From Neisseriaceae bacterium JH1-16 (GTDB taxonomy: Bacteria; Pseudomonadota; Gammaproteobacteria; Burkholderiales; Chromobacteriaceae), in contig JAPDNP010000004.1 of the NCBI GenBank assembly GCA_025989215.1, forward strand, positions 186,001 through 250,000: DNA of 64,000 nucleotides. The letters are read 5' to 3'. Below the pieces are notes generated by a model that was given only the letters and a program-made list of their open reading frames with translations, ran no database searches and was not told the origin of the DNA. Shown here in pieces: positions 16,512 through 25,680 of this stretch. Each line of letters begins with the position of its first letter. Position 1 is the stretch's first letter. The position numbers and the translations under genes were made by a program.

Positions 16512-16544
16512 GACACAGGCCCGGCCAAGGGCCGAGCCTGTGTC
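16512..16544 (-). terminator. Terminator after ubiB
   Basis: GACACAGGC-C-CGGCC and GGCCG-A-GCCTGTGTC form a 14-bp stem with one mismatch around AAG. On the minus strand GTTTTC follows. Confidence 0.7.
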
Positions 16545-16564
16545 ATTGCCTTGGCTGTGACGGC

Positions 16565-18088
16565 TTAGCGGGCGAACAGCAGCAGGCCCAGCAGCACCGC
16601 GATCAGCATCAGCAACCAGTTCTGGCGCTTCTGTTCGCGCATCAGCTGCGTATAGCCCTCGATCAACAGGCCGGAGCGGTCTGCCGACAGCACTTCGTTG
16701 AGCTTGCGCGGAATTGCCGGCAGCGTCGTCGCCCAATCCGGCGCCTCATTCTTCAAAGTACGCAACAGTCCGCGCCAACCGATCTGCTCGTTCATCCATT
16801 TCACCAGGAACGGCTTGGCGGTCGCCCACAGGTCGAGGTCGGGGTCGAGCTGGCGACCGAGCCCCTCGATATTGAGCAGGGTCTTCTGCAACAGCACCAG
16901 TTGCGGCTGGATCTCGACGTTGAAGCGACGGCTGGTCTCGAACAGGCGCAGCAGCACCAGGCCGAACGAGATCTGGCTGAGCGGCTTCTCGAAGATCGGC
17001 TCGCAGACGGTGCGCACCGCCGCTTCGAGCTCCTCGGCGCGGGTGTCTTTCGGCACCCAGCCCGACTCGATGTGGGCGGTGGCGACGCGATGGTAGTCGC
17101 GGTTGAAGAAGGCCAGGAAGTTGATCGCGAGGTAACGCTTGTCGTACTCGGTCAGCGAACCGACGATGCCGAAGTCGAGCGCGATATAGCGGCCGTCGGC
17201 GGCGACGAAGATATTGCCCGGGTGCATGTCGGCGTGGAAGAAGCCGTGGCGGAACACCTGGGTGAAGAAGATCTCCACCCCGAAGCGGGACAGCTTCTTC
17301 AGGTCGACGCCCTGCTCGCGCAGCCGGTCGATCCGCGAGATCGGCGTGCCGTGCATCCACTCCATGGTCATCACGTCGCGCGAGCACAGGTCGAAGAACA
17401 CCTCCGGCACCACCAGTTGGTCCGAACCGGTGAAGTTGCGGCGCAGCTGGCTGGCGTTGGCCGCCTCGTGCATCAGGTCGAGTTCGTCGTGCAGGTATTT
17501 GTCGAATTCGCCGACCACCTCGCGCGGCTTCAGGCGGCGGCCATCCGGCAGCAGCTTTTCGGCTAACCTCGCCAGTATCCGCATCAGTGCCAAGTCCTGC
17601 TCGATCACCGGCAGGATGTTGGGGCGCAGCACCTTCACCGCCACCTCGCGGCCGCGGCCGCCGTCCTGATCCTTCAGCCAGGCGCGGTGCACCTGCGCCA
17701 CCGAGGCGCTGGCGACCGGGGTCAGATCGAAGTCGGCGTAGAGCTCGGCAATCGGCTTGCCGAACGCCTGCTCGACCTGGTCGCGGGCCAGTTCGCCGTC
17801 GAACGGCGGCACGCGATCCTGCAAGTGCGCCAGCTCGTCAGCGTAGGCCGGCGGCAGCAGGTCGCGACGGGTCGACAGCACCTGGCCGAACTTGACGAAG
17901 ATCGGCCCCAGGTTCTCCAGCGCCAGCCGCACCCGCACCGGCAGCGGCTCGCGCTTGGCGATCGCCGAGCGCGGCAACAGCCGGCTGACGCGATGCAGCC
18001 AGCGCAGCCGCGGATGCAGGCCGAAGAAGTCGTTCAGGCCGTAACGCTGGAAGGTGGTGAATATCGTGTAGAAACGGGCAATCCGCAT
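16565..18088 (-). CDS. ubiB: Ubiquinone biosynthesis kinase-like protein UbiB
   Basis: ABC1/ADCK atypical kinase family member needed for aerobic ubiquinone synthesis, probably handling lipid intermediates through ATPase activity. It has 507 residues. The family KxGQ motif is K66-F-G-Q69, and ALA/AVKVL with a catalytic-loop [11 protein letters not shown] near residue 285 and DFG-type LDFGIVG near residue 308 follow. Two C-terminal membrane segments ([15 protein letters not shown]) anchor it. It is the last gene of ubiE, ubiJ, ubiB on the minus strand, the order known in E. coli (ubiE-ubiJ-ubiB). Confidence 0.96.
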   Translation of the reverse strand: MRIARFYTIFTTFQRYGLNDFFGLHPRLRWLHRVSRLLPRSAIAKREPLPVRVRLALENLGPIFVKFGQVLSTRRDLLPPAYADELAHLQDRVPPFDGELARDQVEQAFGKPIAELYADFDLTPVASASVAQVHRAWLKDQDGGRGREVAVKVLRPNILPVIEQDLALMRILARLAEKLLPDGRRLKPREVVGEFDKYLHDELDLMHEAANASQLRRNFTGSDQLVVPEVFFDLCSRDVMTMEWMHGTPISRIDRLREQGVDLKKLSRFGVEIFFTQVFRHGFFHADMHPGNIFVAADGRYIALDFGIVGSLTEYDKRYLAINFLAFFNRDYHRVATAHIESGWVPKDTRAEELEAAVRTVCEPIFEKPLSQISFGLVLLRLFETSRRFNVEIQPQLVLLQKTLLNIEGLGRQLDPDLDLWATAKPFLVKWMNEQIGWRGLLRTLKNEAPDWATTLPAIPRKLNEVLSADRSGLLIEGYTQLMREQKRQNWLLMLIAVLLGLLLFAR

Positions 18089-18105
18089 GCTTCAGTTCAA
18101 AGTGA

Positions 18106-18131
18106 TTCGGCCAACCTCAAGGTTGGCCGAA
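18106..18131. repeat. Inverted pair of the TTCGGCCAAC motif
   Basis: TTCGGCCAAC (18106-18115) and GTTGGCCGAA (18122-18131) form 12-bp arms with a CA loop in the 58-base ubiJ-ubiB gap. Unlike a true terminator it lies inside an operon and lacks a T run. Confidence 0.85.
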
Positions 18132-18146
18132 GAGTCGAAGATACGC

Positions 18147-18725
18147 TCAGGGAGCAGCGCGCTGTGCCAGTGCGTCGGCGAGCCGCGCCAGGCGCTTGTC
18201 GAGCCGCTCGGCGTCGTCGCGCAGGGTGTCGACCTCGGCGACGAAACGCGCCACGTCGTGCTTGCGCGCCAATAGCGGCGCCTCTTCGCGCAGATGCTCG
18301 ATCCAGCTCTCCAACAGCCGCCCGCCAATCTCGCCCTTGATGCCCAGCGCGCTACGCACGAAGCGCTCGACCCGGTTGGCGGCGACGTCGCCGACCAGCC
18401 TCGACAGATCCTCGCCGGCGTCCCACTTCAGTTGGCCGAACACCCGCGCCACCGCGGTGGCCAGCTCGGTGTCACCGGCCAGCTTCACCGCGGTCAGGTC
18501 CGGGTCGCGGCCGGCCAACGCGGTCAGCACCGCGCCGTGGCTGACGCTGACGCTGGCCTCCGTCTCGCCGTCGCTATCGGCCAGCCAGCCCTGCTCGGTA
18601 ATCGCCCCCTTCACCGTCACCGGCGGCAAGCTGAAGGCGATGCGCCGGCCGGCATGGCGCGCCAGCGCCTCGCGCGCCACCGGGCGCTGATTGAGCAGAT
18701 GATTGATCAGCGCGAGCGACAGCAT
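18147..18725 (-). CDS. ubiJ: Ubiquinone biosynthesis accessory factor UbiJ
   Basis: Lipid-binding SCP2-domain protein that scaffolds the soluble Ubi complex and binds polyprenyl intermediates. It has 192 residues, close to the E. coli UbiJ length of 201. The SCP2 part spans about 15-110, with VSVSHGAVLTALAGRDPD near residues 58-75, and the last 40 residues form a coiled coil (LLARKHDVARFVAEVDTLRDD). Its start overlaps the ubiE stop by one base, so the two are translationally coupled. Low conservation is normal; the call rests on domain plus position between ubiE and ubiB. Confidence 0.88.
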   Translation of the reverse strand: MLSLALINHLLNQRPVAREALARHAGRRIAFSLPPVTVKGAITEQGWLADSDGETEASVSVSHGAVLTALAGRDPDLTAVKLAGDTELATAVARVFGQLKWDAGEDLSRLVGDVAANRVERFVRSALGIKGEIGGRLLESWIEHLREEAPLLARKHDVARFVAEVDTLRDDAERLDKRLARLADALAQRAAP

Positions 18726-19459
18726 CAGAGCTTATAGCCTTTGTGCAGCGCGACCACGCCGGCACTGAGGTTGTGATAGTCGACCTTGCCGAAGCCGGCG
18801 TCGCGCATCATCTGCTTCAGCGTTTCCTGGTCCGGGTGCATGCGGATCGATTCGGCCAGGTATTGATAGCTTTCCGCGTCATTGGCAACCAGCTTGCCCA
18901 TCAGCGGCAACGCCTTGAACGAGTACAGGTCGTAGAACGGCGACAGCGGCTTCCACACCTTAGAGAACTCCAGCACCATCAGCTTGCCGCCCGGCTTCAG
19001 CACCCGGCACATTTCCTTCAGCGCCGCGTCCTTGTGCGTCATATTGCGCAGGCCGAACGCCACCGACACCGCGTCGAAATAGTTGTCCGGGAACGGCAGC
19101 TTCTCGGCGTCGGCCAGCGACACCGGCAGGATCAGACCCTCGTCGAGCAGGCGATCGCGGCCGACGGTCAGCATCGAGCTGTTGATGTCGGTCAGCCACA
19201 CTTCGCCGGTCTTGCCGACGCGCTTGGCCCAGCCGCGCGCCAGATCGCCGGTGCCGCCGGCGATGTCCAGCACCTTGTCGCCGCGCTTCACGCCGGAGGT
19301 GTTCAGGGTGAAGTGCTTCCAGACGCGGTGCATGCCGCCCGACATCAGGTCGTTCATCACGTCGTACTTCTGCGCCACCGAGTGGAACACCTCGGCGACC
19401 TTATGGGCCTTCTCGCTCTCGTCGACGCTCTTGAAACCGAAATGGGTCTGCTTGTCCAT
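18725..19459 (-). CDS. ubiE: Ubiquinone/menaquinone methyltransferase UbiE
   Basis: SAM-dependent C-methyltransferase of the quinone pathway, 244 residues. It begins [21 protein letters not shown], a UbiE hallmark, and has the SAM-binding [12 protein letters not shown] near residue 63 and the family signatures [17 protein letters not shown] and SFMMRDAGF-like [15 protein letters not shown]. Four bases separate it from the upstream DUF971 gene. It is the first core gene of ubiE, ubiJ, ubiB. Confidence 0.97.
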   Translation of the reverse strand: MDKQTHFGFKSVDESEKAHKVAEVFHSVAQKYDVMNDLMSGGMHRVWKHFTLNTSGVKRGDKVLDIAGGTGDLARGWAKRVGKTGEVWLTDINSSMLTVGRDRLLDEGLILPVSLADAEKLPFPDNYFDAVSVAFGLRNMTHKDAALKEMCRVLKPGGKLMVLEFSKVWKPLSPFYDLYSFKALPLMGKLVANDAESYQYLAESIRMHPDQETLKQMMRDAGFGKVDYHNLSAGVVALHKGYKL

Positions 19460-19462
19460 CTA

Positions 19463-19837
19463 TTACGACTCCCTGCTCGCGCCGGCGGCGGCGAGGCGGT
19501 TGAGATAATCCTGCCAATAGGTTTGTTGGTTACGGCCCAGCTCGTAGAGGTAGTCCCAGCTGTACAGGCCGCTGTCGTGGCCGTCGTCGAACACCAGTTT
19601 GAGCGCGTAGTGGCCGACCGGTTCGACCGCGGTGATCGCAACGTTCTTCTTGCCCACCTGCAGCACTTCCTGCCCCGGGCCGTGGCCGCGCACTTCGGCC
19701 GACGGCGAGTAGACGCGCAGGTATTCGCACGGCAGCGAGAAGCGCTGGCCGTCGTCGTAGGCCAGCTCCAGCGTGCGGCTGGCGGTGAGCAGGCGCACTT
19801 CGCTCGGGATCGGGGTGTTCGGATTCAGTCCGGCCAT
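19463..19837 (-). CDS. DUF971 (GBBH-like N-terminal) domain protein
   Basis: 124 residues forming one DUF971 domain, the same fold as the N-terminal domain of gamma-butyrobetaine hydroxylase. Visible are IPSEVRLLTASRTLELAYDDG at the N-terminus, LPCEYLRVYSPSAE near residue 36 and the C-terminal GHDSGLYSWDYLYELG. It sits 3 bases upstream of ubiE and directly after queA, a linkage common in betaproteobacteria. Homologues next to Fe-S cluster genes have led to a proposed Fe-S role, but none is proven. A cysteine in the LPCEY segment is the only strong candidate ligand here. Confidence 0.85.
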   Translation of the reverse strand: MAGLNPNTPIPSEVRLLTASRTLELAYDDGQRFSLPCEYLRVYSPSAEVRGHGPGQEVLQVGKKNVAITAVEPVGHYALKLVFDDGHDSGLYSWDYLYELGRNQQTYWQDYLNRLAAAGASRES

Positions 19838-19839
19838 GG

Positions 19840-20877
19840 TCAGTCCTTGGAAACGTGGTCGTCGCGCTCGAGCAGCATCGCATCGCCATAGCTGAAGAAG
19901 CGGTATTCGTTGTCGACCGCGTGACGATAGGCGTTGCGGATCGTCTCGACGCCGGCGAACGCCGATACCAGCATCAGCAGCGTCGACTTGGGCAGATGGA
20001 AATTGGTCAGCAGCCGGTCGACTACCTTGAATCGATATCCCGGCGTGATGAAGATATCGGTCTCGCCGCGCCCGGCGACTAGCTCCCCGCTCTGCGCGGC
20101 GGACTCGAGCGCGCGCATGCTGGTAGTGCCCACCGCCAGCACCTTGCGGCCGGCGGCATGCGCGGCGGCGATCACGTCGACGGTAACCGGTGGGATCTCG
20201 TAGATCTCGCTGTGCATCTTATGATCGGCGATGTTCTCCACCCGCACCGGCTGGAAGGTGCCGGCGCCGACGTGCAGCGTCACATAGGCCAGCGTCACGC
20301 CCTTGGCGCGCAGCGCGTCGAGCATCGCTTCGGTGAAGTGCAGGCCGGCGGTCGGCGCGGCCACCGCGCCCTGCTCGCGGGCGTAGACGGTCTGGTAGCG
20401 GCTGTCGTCGTCGCTGTCGGTATCGCGCTCGATATACGGCGGCAGCGGCAGCTTGCCGGACGCCTCCAGGATGTCGAACACGTTCTCGGCATCGAGGAAG
20501 CGCAGCTTGAACAGCGCGTCGTCGCGCTCGACCATCTCGGCCTGCCAGCGGCCGGCGAAAGTGATCTTGTTGCCCGGCTTCGGCGACTTGCTGGCGCGCA
20601 CATGCGCCCAGACGGTGTGCGCGTCGATCACCCGCTCGACCAGCGCCTCGACCTTGCCGCCCGACTCCTTCTCGCCGAACAACCGCGCCTTGATCACCCG
20701 CGTGTCGTTGAACACCATCACATCGCCGGCATCTATATGATGAATAAATTCGGCGAACAGGGTGTCGGTCAGCGTGCGGCCTGCCACGTGCAGCAGCCGG
20801 CTTGCACCGCGCACGGTCGGCGGGTGCTGAGCCACCAGATGGTCGGGCAGGTCGTAGTCGAAGTCGGAGAGCTGCAT
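19840..20877 (-). CDS. queA: S-adenosylmethionine:tRNA ribosyltransferase-isomerase
   Basis: Transfers and rearranges the ribosyl group of SAM onto 7-aminomethyl-7-deazaguanine in tRNA, giving epoxyqueuosine. It has 345 residues and begins [19 protein letters not shown], the family N-terminus. Also seen are [21 protein letters not shown] near residue 48 and the C-terminal [28 protein letters not shown]. An in-frame TTG lies two codons before the chosen ATG. It is the first gene of the minus-strand run to DUF971 and ubiE, with 2 bases to DUF971. tgt is not in this window. Confidence 0.96.
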   Translation of the reverse strand: MQLSDFDYDLPDHLVAQHPPTVRGASRLLHVAGRTLTDTLFAEFIHHIDAGDVMVFNDTRVIKARLFGEKESGGKVEALVERVIDAHTVWAHVRASKSPKPGNKITFAGRWQAEMVERDDALFKLRFLDAENVFDILEASGKLPLPPYIERDTDSDDDSRYQTVYAREQGAVAAPTAGLHFTEAMLDALRAKGVTLAYVTLHVGAGTFQPVRVENIADHKMHSEIYEIPPVTVDVIAAAHAAGRKVLAVGTTSMRALESAAQSGELVAGRGETDIFITPGYRFKVVDRLLTNFHLPKSTLLMLVSAFAGVETIRNAYRHAVDNEYRFFSYGDAMLLERDDHVSKD

Positions 20878-20998
20878 GGTCAAGAACGGTTACCGGGTCC
20901 AAACCGCAGGATTATACCCCGCGCACCCAGCCCCGGTCAGGATCGTGTCGTGCCCGGCGTCGCGCTTGCGGCAAATCAACTGCCCGCACATGCCACTG

Positions 20999-21026
20999 TT
21001 GGCAAAACGCCCGCTCGGTGTAATAT
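20999..21026 (+). promoter_or_regulatory. Candidate promoter of aroQ-accB-accC
   Basis: TTGGCA (20999-21004), 16 bases, TAATAT (21021-21026). It lies in the 297-base divergent gap between queA and aroQ. The rest of that gap shows no gene beyond an eight-codon open frame at 21152 that overlaps the aroQ start. Confidence 0.45.
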
Positions 21027-21174
21027 CACGCACCCACTAGTGTTTTCACTCGAAAACATCTGTTCCCCCCAGCCCTGCCAAGCCCCCGCCTCTGGGTTAA
21101 ATAACGCCAAACGCTAGACATCTTGCAGCGATTTGCGGCAAACTCGCCGCCATGATGAATACCGGACAGCCTAA

Positions 21175-21627
21175 ATGACCCGGAAAATCCTGGTTCTGAA
21201 CGGCCCCAATCTGAATCTGTTGGGCACTCGCGAACCCGAGCATTACGGTCGCGACACGCTCGACACGATCAACCAGCGCCTGGCAGCCCAAGCCCAGGCC
21301 GCCGGCTATGGTTTCGACACCTTGCAAAGCAATGCCGAACACCTGCTGATCGAGCGCGTGCACGCCGCGCGCACCGACGGCACCGCGTTCGTGCTGATCA
21401 ACCCGGCCGCCTTCACCCATACCAGCGTCGCGCTGCGTGACGCCCTGGCCGGGGTACAACTCCCGTTTATCGAAGTGCACCTCTCCAATGTGCATGCCCG
21501 CGAAGCGTTCCGCCACCATTCCTATTTCTCGGATCTGGCGGTCGGCGTGATCTGCGGGCTCGGCGCCCACGGCTACGAGCTGGCGATGGCCCATGCCATC
21601 CGGCTCCTCGATGCCAAAGCGGCCTGA
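21175..21627 (+). CDS. aroQ: Type II 3-dehydroquinate dehydratase
   Basis: Third step of the shikimate pathway. It has 150 residues, the standard dodecamer-forming type II length. The family start [21 protein letters not shown] carries the catalytic tyrosine and arginine loop (Y24 in EHYG), and HLSNVHARE near residue 101 carries the catalytic histidine. It is followed after 32 bases by accB, an arrangement widespread in beta- and gammaproteobacteria (aroQ-accB-accC). Confidence 0.97.
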   Translation: MTRKILVLNGPNLNLLGTREPEHYGRDTLDTINQRLAAQAQAAGYGFDTLQSNAEHLLIERVHAARTDGTAFVLINPAAFTHTSVALRDALAGVQLPFIEVHLSNVHAREAFRHHSYFSDLAVGVICGLGAHGYELAMAHAIRLLDAKAA

Positions 21628-21659
21628 TCGAACCGAACATCCCATCCGAAGGATTCCCA

Positions 21660-22115
21660 ATGGATTTGCGTAAACTCAAGAAACTGATCGACCTCGTCGA
21701 GGAATCGGGCATCGCCGAACTCGAAGTTACCGAGGGCGAAGAAAAAGTCCGCATCACCCGGGTTTCGGCCAACGCCCAGGTCACCTACGCCCAGCCGATG
21801 CAGTTCGCTGCACCGGCTGCCGCACCGGCCGCCGCCGCTCCGGTCGCTGAAGCCGCCGCCGCACCGGCCGCCGCGAACAACGCCAATGCGGTGAAGTCGC
21901 CGATGGTCGGCACCTTCTACCGTTCGGCCAGCCCGGGCGCCAAGCCGTTCGCCGAAGTCGGCAAATCGGTCAATGTCGGCGATACGCTATGCATCATCGA
22001 AGCGATGAAGCTGATGAACGAAATCGAATCCGACCGCGCCGGCGTGATCAAGGCGATCCTGGTCGAAGACGGTCAGCCGGTCGAATACGGCGAGCCGCTG
22101 TTCGTCATCGAGTAA
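21660..22115 (+). CDS. accB: Biotin carboxyl carrier protein of acetyl-CoA carboxylase
   Basis: Carries the carboxylated biotin between AccC and AccAD in fatty acid synthesis. It has 151 residues: N-terminal [23 protein letters not shown], an Ala/Pro-rich flexible linker (about 45-75), and the biotinyl domain with K117 in [14 protein letters not shown] precedes the ATG. A copy of TTCGGCCAAC at 21764-21773 encodes S-A-N-A at the linker edge. It is followed by a 93-base gap with a terminator-like hairpin before accC. Confidence 0.97.
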   Translation: MDLRKLKKLIDLVEESGIAELEVTEGEEKVRITRVSANAQVTYAQPMQFAAPAAAPAAAAPVAEAAAAPAAANNANAVKSPMVGTFYRSASPGAKPFAEVGKSVNVGDTLCIIEAMKLMNEIESDRAGVIKAILVEDGQPVEYGEPLFVIE

Positions 22116-22123
22116 TGCACCCG

Positions 22124-22190
22124 AAAAGGGGGAAGAGAGAGGGACGACCGGCCCGACGGCCCGGACCACCCCATCCCTCTTCCCCTTTTT
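22124..22190 (+). terminator. Attenuator-like hairpin between accB and accC
   Basis: AAAAGGGG-GAAGAG-AGAGGGA (22124-22144) pairs, with a small bulge, with TCCCTCTTCCCCTTTTT (22174-22190). An inner CCGG-rich stem fills the loop. The 3' end has a T run, so part of the transcripts may stop here and give more AccB than AccC. Confidence 0.6.
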
Positions 22191-22208
22191 CCTATTGCGG
22201 GAAAAGTC

Positions 22209-23561
22209 ATGTTTGAAAAGATCCTGATCGCCAACCGCGGTGAAATCGCGCTGCGTATCCAGCGCGCCTGCCGCGAACTCGGTATCAAGACCGTGGTGGT
22301 GCACTCCGAGGCAGACCGCGAGGCCAAGTACGTCAAGCTCGCCGACGAGTCGGTCTGCATCGGCCCGGCCCCGTCGACCAAGAGCTACCTGAACGTGCCG
22401 GCGCTGATCGCCGCCGCTGAGGTCACCCACGCCCAGGCCATCCACCCGGGCTACGGCTTCCTGGCCGAGAACGCCGACTTCGCCGAGCGCGTCGAGCAAT
22501 CCGGCTTCGTCTTCATCGGCCCGCGTCCGGAAACCATTCGCCTGATGGGCGACAAGGTATCCGCCAAGGACGCGATGATCGCCGCCGGCGTACCGACCGT
22601 GCCGGGCTCGGAAGGCGCGCTGCCGGACGACCCGAAGGAAATCCTCAAGATCGGCAAGCAGGTCGGCTATCCGGTGATCATCAAGGCCTCCGGCGGCGGC
22701 GGCGGTCGCGGCATGCGCGTGGTGACCCGTGAAGAAGACCTGCTGACCTCGGTGGAAATGACCCGCAGCGAAGCCGGCGCCGCCTTCGGCAACCCGACCG
22801 TGTATATGGAGAAGTACCTGCAGGAACCTCGCCATATCGAGATCCAGATCCTGGCCGACGAATACGGCAACGCGATCTACCTGGGCGAACGCGACTGCTC
22901 GATGCAGCGCCGCCACCAGAAGGTGATCGAGGAAGCGCCGGCGCCGGGCATCACCGAAGAGCAGCGCAAACGCATCGGCACCGCCTGCGCCGAAGCGTGC
23001 ACCCGCATCGGCTACCGCGGAGCCGGCACCTTCGAGTTCCTGTTCGAGAACGGCGAGTTCTACTTCATCGAGATGAACACCCGCGTGCAGGTCGAGCACA
23101 CCATCACCGAGATGATCACCGGCATCGACATCGTCCAGGAACAGATCCACATCGCCGCGGGCGAGAAGCTGCGCTACAAGCAGAGCGATATCGTGCTGCG
23201 CGGCCACTCGATGGAATGCCGGATCAACGCGGAAGACCCGTTCACCTTCGTGCCGAGCGCCGGCAAGATCGAGAGCTACCACCCGGCCGGCGGCCCGGGC
23301 ATCCGCATTGACTCGCACATCTACCAGGGCTACACGGTACCGCCGCACTATGATTCGATGATCGGCAAGCTGATCTCCTACGGCGACACCCGCGACCAGG
23401 CGATGGCCCGGATGCGCGTCGCGCTGTCCGAGATGGCCGTCACCGGCATCAAGACCAATATCCCGCTGCACCAGGAACTGTTCAACGACAGCCTGTTCAT
23501 CCGCGGCGGCACCAGCATCCACTATCTGGAAGAACTGCTGGAAAGCACGAAAGGCAGGTAA
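22209..23561 (+). CDS. accC: Biotin carboxylase subunit of acetyl-CoA carboxylase
   Basis: ATP-dependent carboxylation of the biotin on AccB. It has 450 residues, the normal length. It begins [21 protein letters not shown], with the ATP-grasp glycine loop [14 protein letters not shown] at about 159-172, the catalytic [20 protein letters not shown] near residue 227, and the active-site [14 protein letters not shown] near residue 288. It is co-oriented with accB and prmA; prmA starts 2 bases after the stop. Confidence 0.98.
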   Translation: MFEKILIANRGEIALRIQRACRELGIKTVVVHSEADREAKYVKLADESVCIGPAPSTKSYLNVPALIAAAEVTHAQAIHPGYGFLAENADFAERVEQSGFVFIGPRPETIRLMGDKVSAKDAMIAAGVPTVPGSEGALPDDPKEILKIGKQVGYPVIIKASGGGGGRGMRVVTREEDLLTSVEMTRSEAGAAFGNPTVYMEKYLQEPRHIEIQILADEYGNAIYLGERDCSMQRRHQKVIEEAPAPGITEEQRKRIGTACAEACTRIGYRGAGTFEFLFENGEFYFIEMNTRVQVEHTITEMITGIDIVQEQIHIAAGEKLRYKQSDIVLRGHSMECRINAEDPFTFVPSAGKIESYHPAGGPGIRIDSHIYQGYTVPPHYDSMIGKLISYGDTRDQAMARMRVALSEMAVTGIKTNIPLHQELFNDSLFIRGGTSIHYLEELLESTKGR

Positions 23562-23563
23562 CC

Positions 23564-24457
23564 ATGGCTTGGCTTCAGGCCACCATCGACACTCCGTCGA
23601 CTCATGCCGAGGCGCTGTCCGACGCGCTGATGGACGCCGGCGCGCTGTCGTCGGCAATCGAAGACGCGCTGGCCGGCACCGATGCCGAACAGCCGATCTT
23701 CGGCGAACCGGGCGAGCCGGTCGACCAGCTGTGGTCGCATAGCCGCCTGGTCGTGCTGTTCGACGAGGCGGCCGACGTCGCGCTGATCGTCGCCGCCGCC
23801 GCCAACGCGGCCGGCGTCGCCACGCCGAGCTACAGCGTCGAGCGCATCGAAGAGCAGGACTGGGTCCGCTTGACCCAGAGCCAGTTCGACCCGATCCGCA
23901 TCTCCGAGCGGCTGTGGATCACCCCGACCTGGCACGAGTCGCCGGACCCGAGCGCGGTCAATCTGCAGCTCGACCCGGGCCTCGCCTTCGGCACCGGCAG
24001 CCACCCGACCACCCGTCTGTGCCTGCAATGGCTCGATGCCCACATCAAGGGCGGCGAGACCGTGCTCGACTACGGCTGCGGTTCGGGCATTCTGGCGATC
24101 GCCGCGCTGAAGCTCGGCGCCGGCCACACCGTCGGTACCGACATCGACCCGCAGGCGATCCGCTCCAGCCTCGACAATGCCCAGCAAAACGGCGTGTCGG
24201 CCGACTTCTACCTGCCCGATGCCCTGCCGGCCGGCCAGCACGACGTGGTGGTGGCGAATATTCTCGCCAACCCGTTGCGTATGCTGGGTGAATTACTGGC
24301 AAGCCATGTCAAAACCGGTGGTAAGATCGTGCTGTCCGGCATTCTTGCCGAACAGGCCGACGAGCTCTCGGCGATCTACTCGACCTGGTTCGAGATGGAC
24401 GCCCCGGTGTTCGATGAAGGCTGGACCCGTCTTACCGGAACCAAACGCGCGATCTAG
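23564..24457 (+). CDS. prmA: Ribosomal protein L11 methyltransferase
   Basis: Trimethylates L11 with SAM. It has 297 residues. The N-terminal L11-recognition domain (about 1-60) is followed by the methyltransferase domain with FGTGSHPTTRLCLQWL near residue 145 and SAM-binding VLDYGCGSGILAIAALKLGA near residue 167, then the NPPY-class motif VVANILANPLRML near residue 230. It follows accC by 2 bases, a conserved linkage in proteobacteria. The next gene starts at or just after its stop. Confidence 0.96.
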   Translation: MAWLQATIDTPSTHAEALSDALMDAGALSSAIEDALAGTDAEQPIFGEPGEPVDQLWSHSRLVVLFDEAADVALIVAAAANAAGVATPSYSVERIEEQDWVRLTQSQFDPIRISERLWITPTWHESPDPSAVNLQLDPGLAFGTGSHPTTRLCLQWLDAHIKGGETVLDYGCGSGILAIAALKLGAGHTVGTDIDPQAIRSSLDNAQQNGVSADFYLPDALPAGQHDVVVANILANPLRMLGELLASHVKTGGKIVLSGILAEQADELSAIYSTWFEMDAPVFDEGWTRLTGTKRAI

Positions 24458-24462
24458 TGACC

Positions 24463-25527
24463 ATGCAGACCACCCAGTGCCCGAATTGTCAGACCCGTTT
24501 CAACGTCACCGATGAGCAATTGTCGATGGCCTCAGGGCGGGTCCGCTGCGGGCGCTGTTCGCATGTGTTCAACGCTCGCGAGCAGATCGAGCAGGCGCGG
24601 CGCGATGCCGCACTGCTGGCCGAAGCGGCACCGCGCGCCCACGCACCGGCCGAATTCGCGCTGGAGTTGCCGCCCGAGCCGGCCGGTGTCGCGGTCGCCG
24701 CGAGCCAGGTGGAGGTCTACGACACCCCTGCGGCCGCTGCCGCACCGAACACCGCGTCGATCGCGACGGACGAGGCCCAGCGCGAAGCCGACTTCCGCCA
24801 GGCACTGAGCGAAGCGCTGCAACCCGCACCCGAAACGACCGAACCGGAACGCGCCACCGCCCCGCCGCGCCGCCGCCTGGCGCTGTACGACGAGGTGGCG
24901 GCCGAACCGCAAGCGGCCCCGGCGCCCGAGCCGGGAGCGCAAACGGAACCATTCGTCGCCGAACGGCACCGCTACGAACCGAGCCCGGAGGAAGTGGAAG
25001 AGCGCCTGCAGGCCGCCGAGCGCCCAGAGCAACAAGCGCCGCGCCGCTACCGTTTCGGCGCGCTGTTCGGCCTGCTCGCGGTACTCGGCCTGGTCGTGCT
25101 GGCCGGCCAGGTGCTGTATCTGAAACGGGTCGAGATCGCTGCACAGGCACCGGACCTGCGGCCGATGCTGGAAGCGGGCTGCAAGCCGTTCCACTGCACC
25201 GTGCCGCTGGCAAGCGACGTTCAGTACATCCGTACCGAATGGTCGGAACTGGCCTTCGTGCCGGAACACCCCAACCTGATTCAGCTGAACGCCACGCTGA
25301 AGAACCACGCCGGCTATGTGCAGGCGTACCCGATGCTGGAACTGTCGCTGAAGGATGCCGACGACCAGGTACTGGTACGCCGGGTGCTGACACCGGCCGA
25401 GTATCTGAAGGGCGACGACGTACAGCAGGGCCACTTCAACCCGCACAGCGAGGTGAAACTGAGCCTGCGTCTCGATGCCGGCCAGCTGCACCCGAGCGGG
25501 TACAGCCTGCACTGGTTCTATCCGTAA
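24463..25527 (+). CDS. Zinc-ribbon and DUF3426 domain membrane protein
   Basis: 354 residues. The N-terminal MJ0042-type zinc ribbon shows CPNCQTRF and VRCGRCSHVF, giving two CxxC knuckles. A Pro/Ala/Glu-rich cytoplasmic linker (about 50-195) leads to one membrane helix (FGALFGLLAVLGLVVLAGQVLYL, about 198-220). The periplasmic DUF3426 domain follows with two cysteines in CKPFHCTVP. A GTG at 24457 overlapping the prmA stop would add two residues. It ends the aroQ-accB-accC-prmA run with a strong terminator. The role of the family is unknown; a redox or envelope-sensing role is only a guess. Confidence 0.85.
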   Translation: MQTTQCPNCQTRFNVTDEQLSMASGRVRCGRCSHVFNAREQIEQARRDAALLAEAAPRAHAPAEFALELPPEPAGVAVAASQVEVYDTPAAAAAPNTASIATDEAQREADFRQALSEALQPAPETTEPERATAPPRRRLALYDEVAAEPQAAPAPEPGAQTEPFVAERHRYEPSPEEVEERLQAAERPEQQAPRRYRFGALFGLLAVLGLVVLAGQVLYLKRVEIAAQAPDLRPMLEAGCKPFHCTVPLASDVQYIRTEWSELAFVPEHPNLIQLNATLKNHAGYVQAYPMLELSLKDADDQVLVRRVLTPAEYLKGDDVQQGHFNPHSEVKLSLRLDAGQLHPSGYSLHWFYP

Positions 25528-25544
25528 CGGTTCAAGCGCCTAAA

Positions 25545-25574
25545 GAAAAACCGGAGCCCATGCTCCGGTTTTTT
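25545..25574 (+). terminator. Terminator after the zinc-ribbon/DUF3426 gene
   Basis: AAAAAACCGGAGC and GCTCCGGTTTTTT (25546-25557, 25562-25574) pair around CCAT. Confidence 0.93.
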
Positions 25575-25594
25575 CATGCCTGGACTAAGAACCG

Positions 25595-25677
25595 CGAACA
25601 AAACTCAGCGAAGCGGTCCCGGCTAGGCGTGCTGCCGTAGACAGTACAAGGTGTACGGCAACGGAAGGTTTTGTTCG
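25595..25677 (+). repeat. GTAC-dyad dispersed repeat, copy 2
   Basis: Bounded by a 10-bp inverted repeat, CGAACAAAAC (25595-25604) and GTTTTGTTCG (25668-25677). The core GGCTAGGCGTGCTGCCG-T-AGACAGTAC and GTACGGCAA matches copy 1 near 14837-14903 at about 85 percent by eye over 67 bases. It ends 3 bases before the stop codon of the next minus-strand gene. No coding potential. Confidence 0.7.
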
Positions 25678-25680
25678 GCT

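Noticed and set aside
21152-21178. Eight-codon leader peptide before aroQ
   Set aside because: It has no regulatory codon run and no attenuator hairpin; the ATG is probably chance.
21987-23657. 556-codon open frame on minus
   Set aside because: Antisense to accC, whose motifs are complete; the translation is low-complexity.
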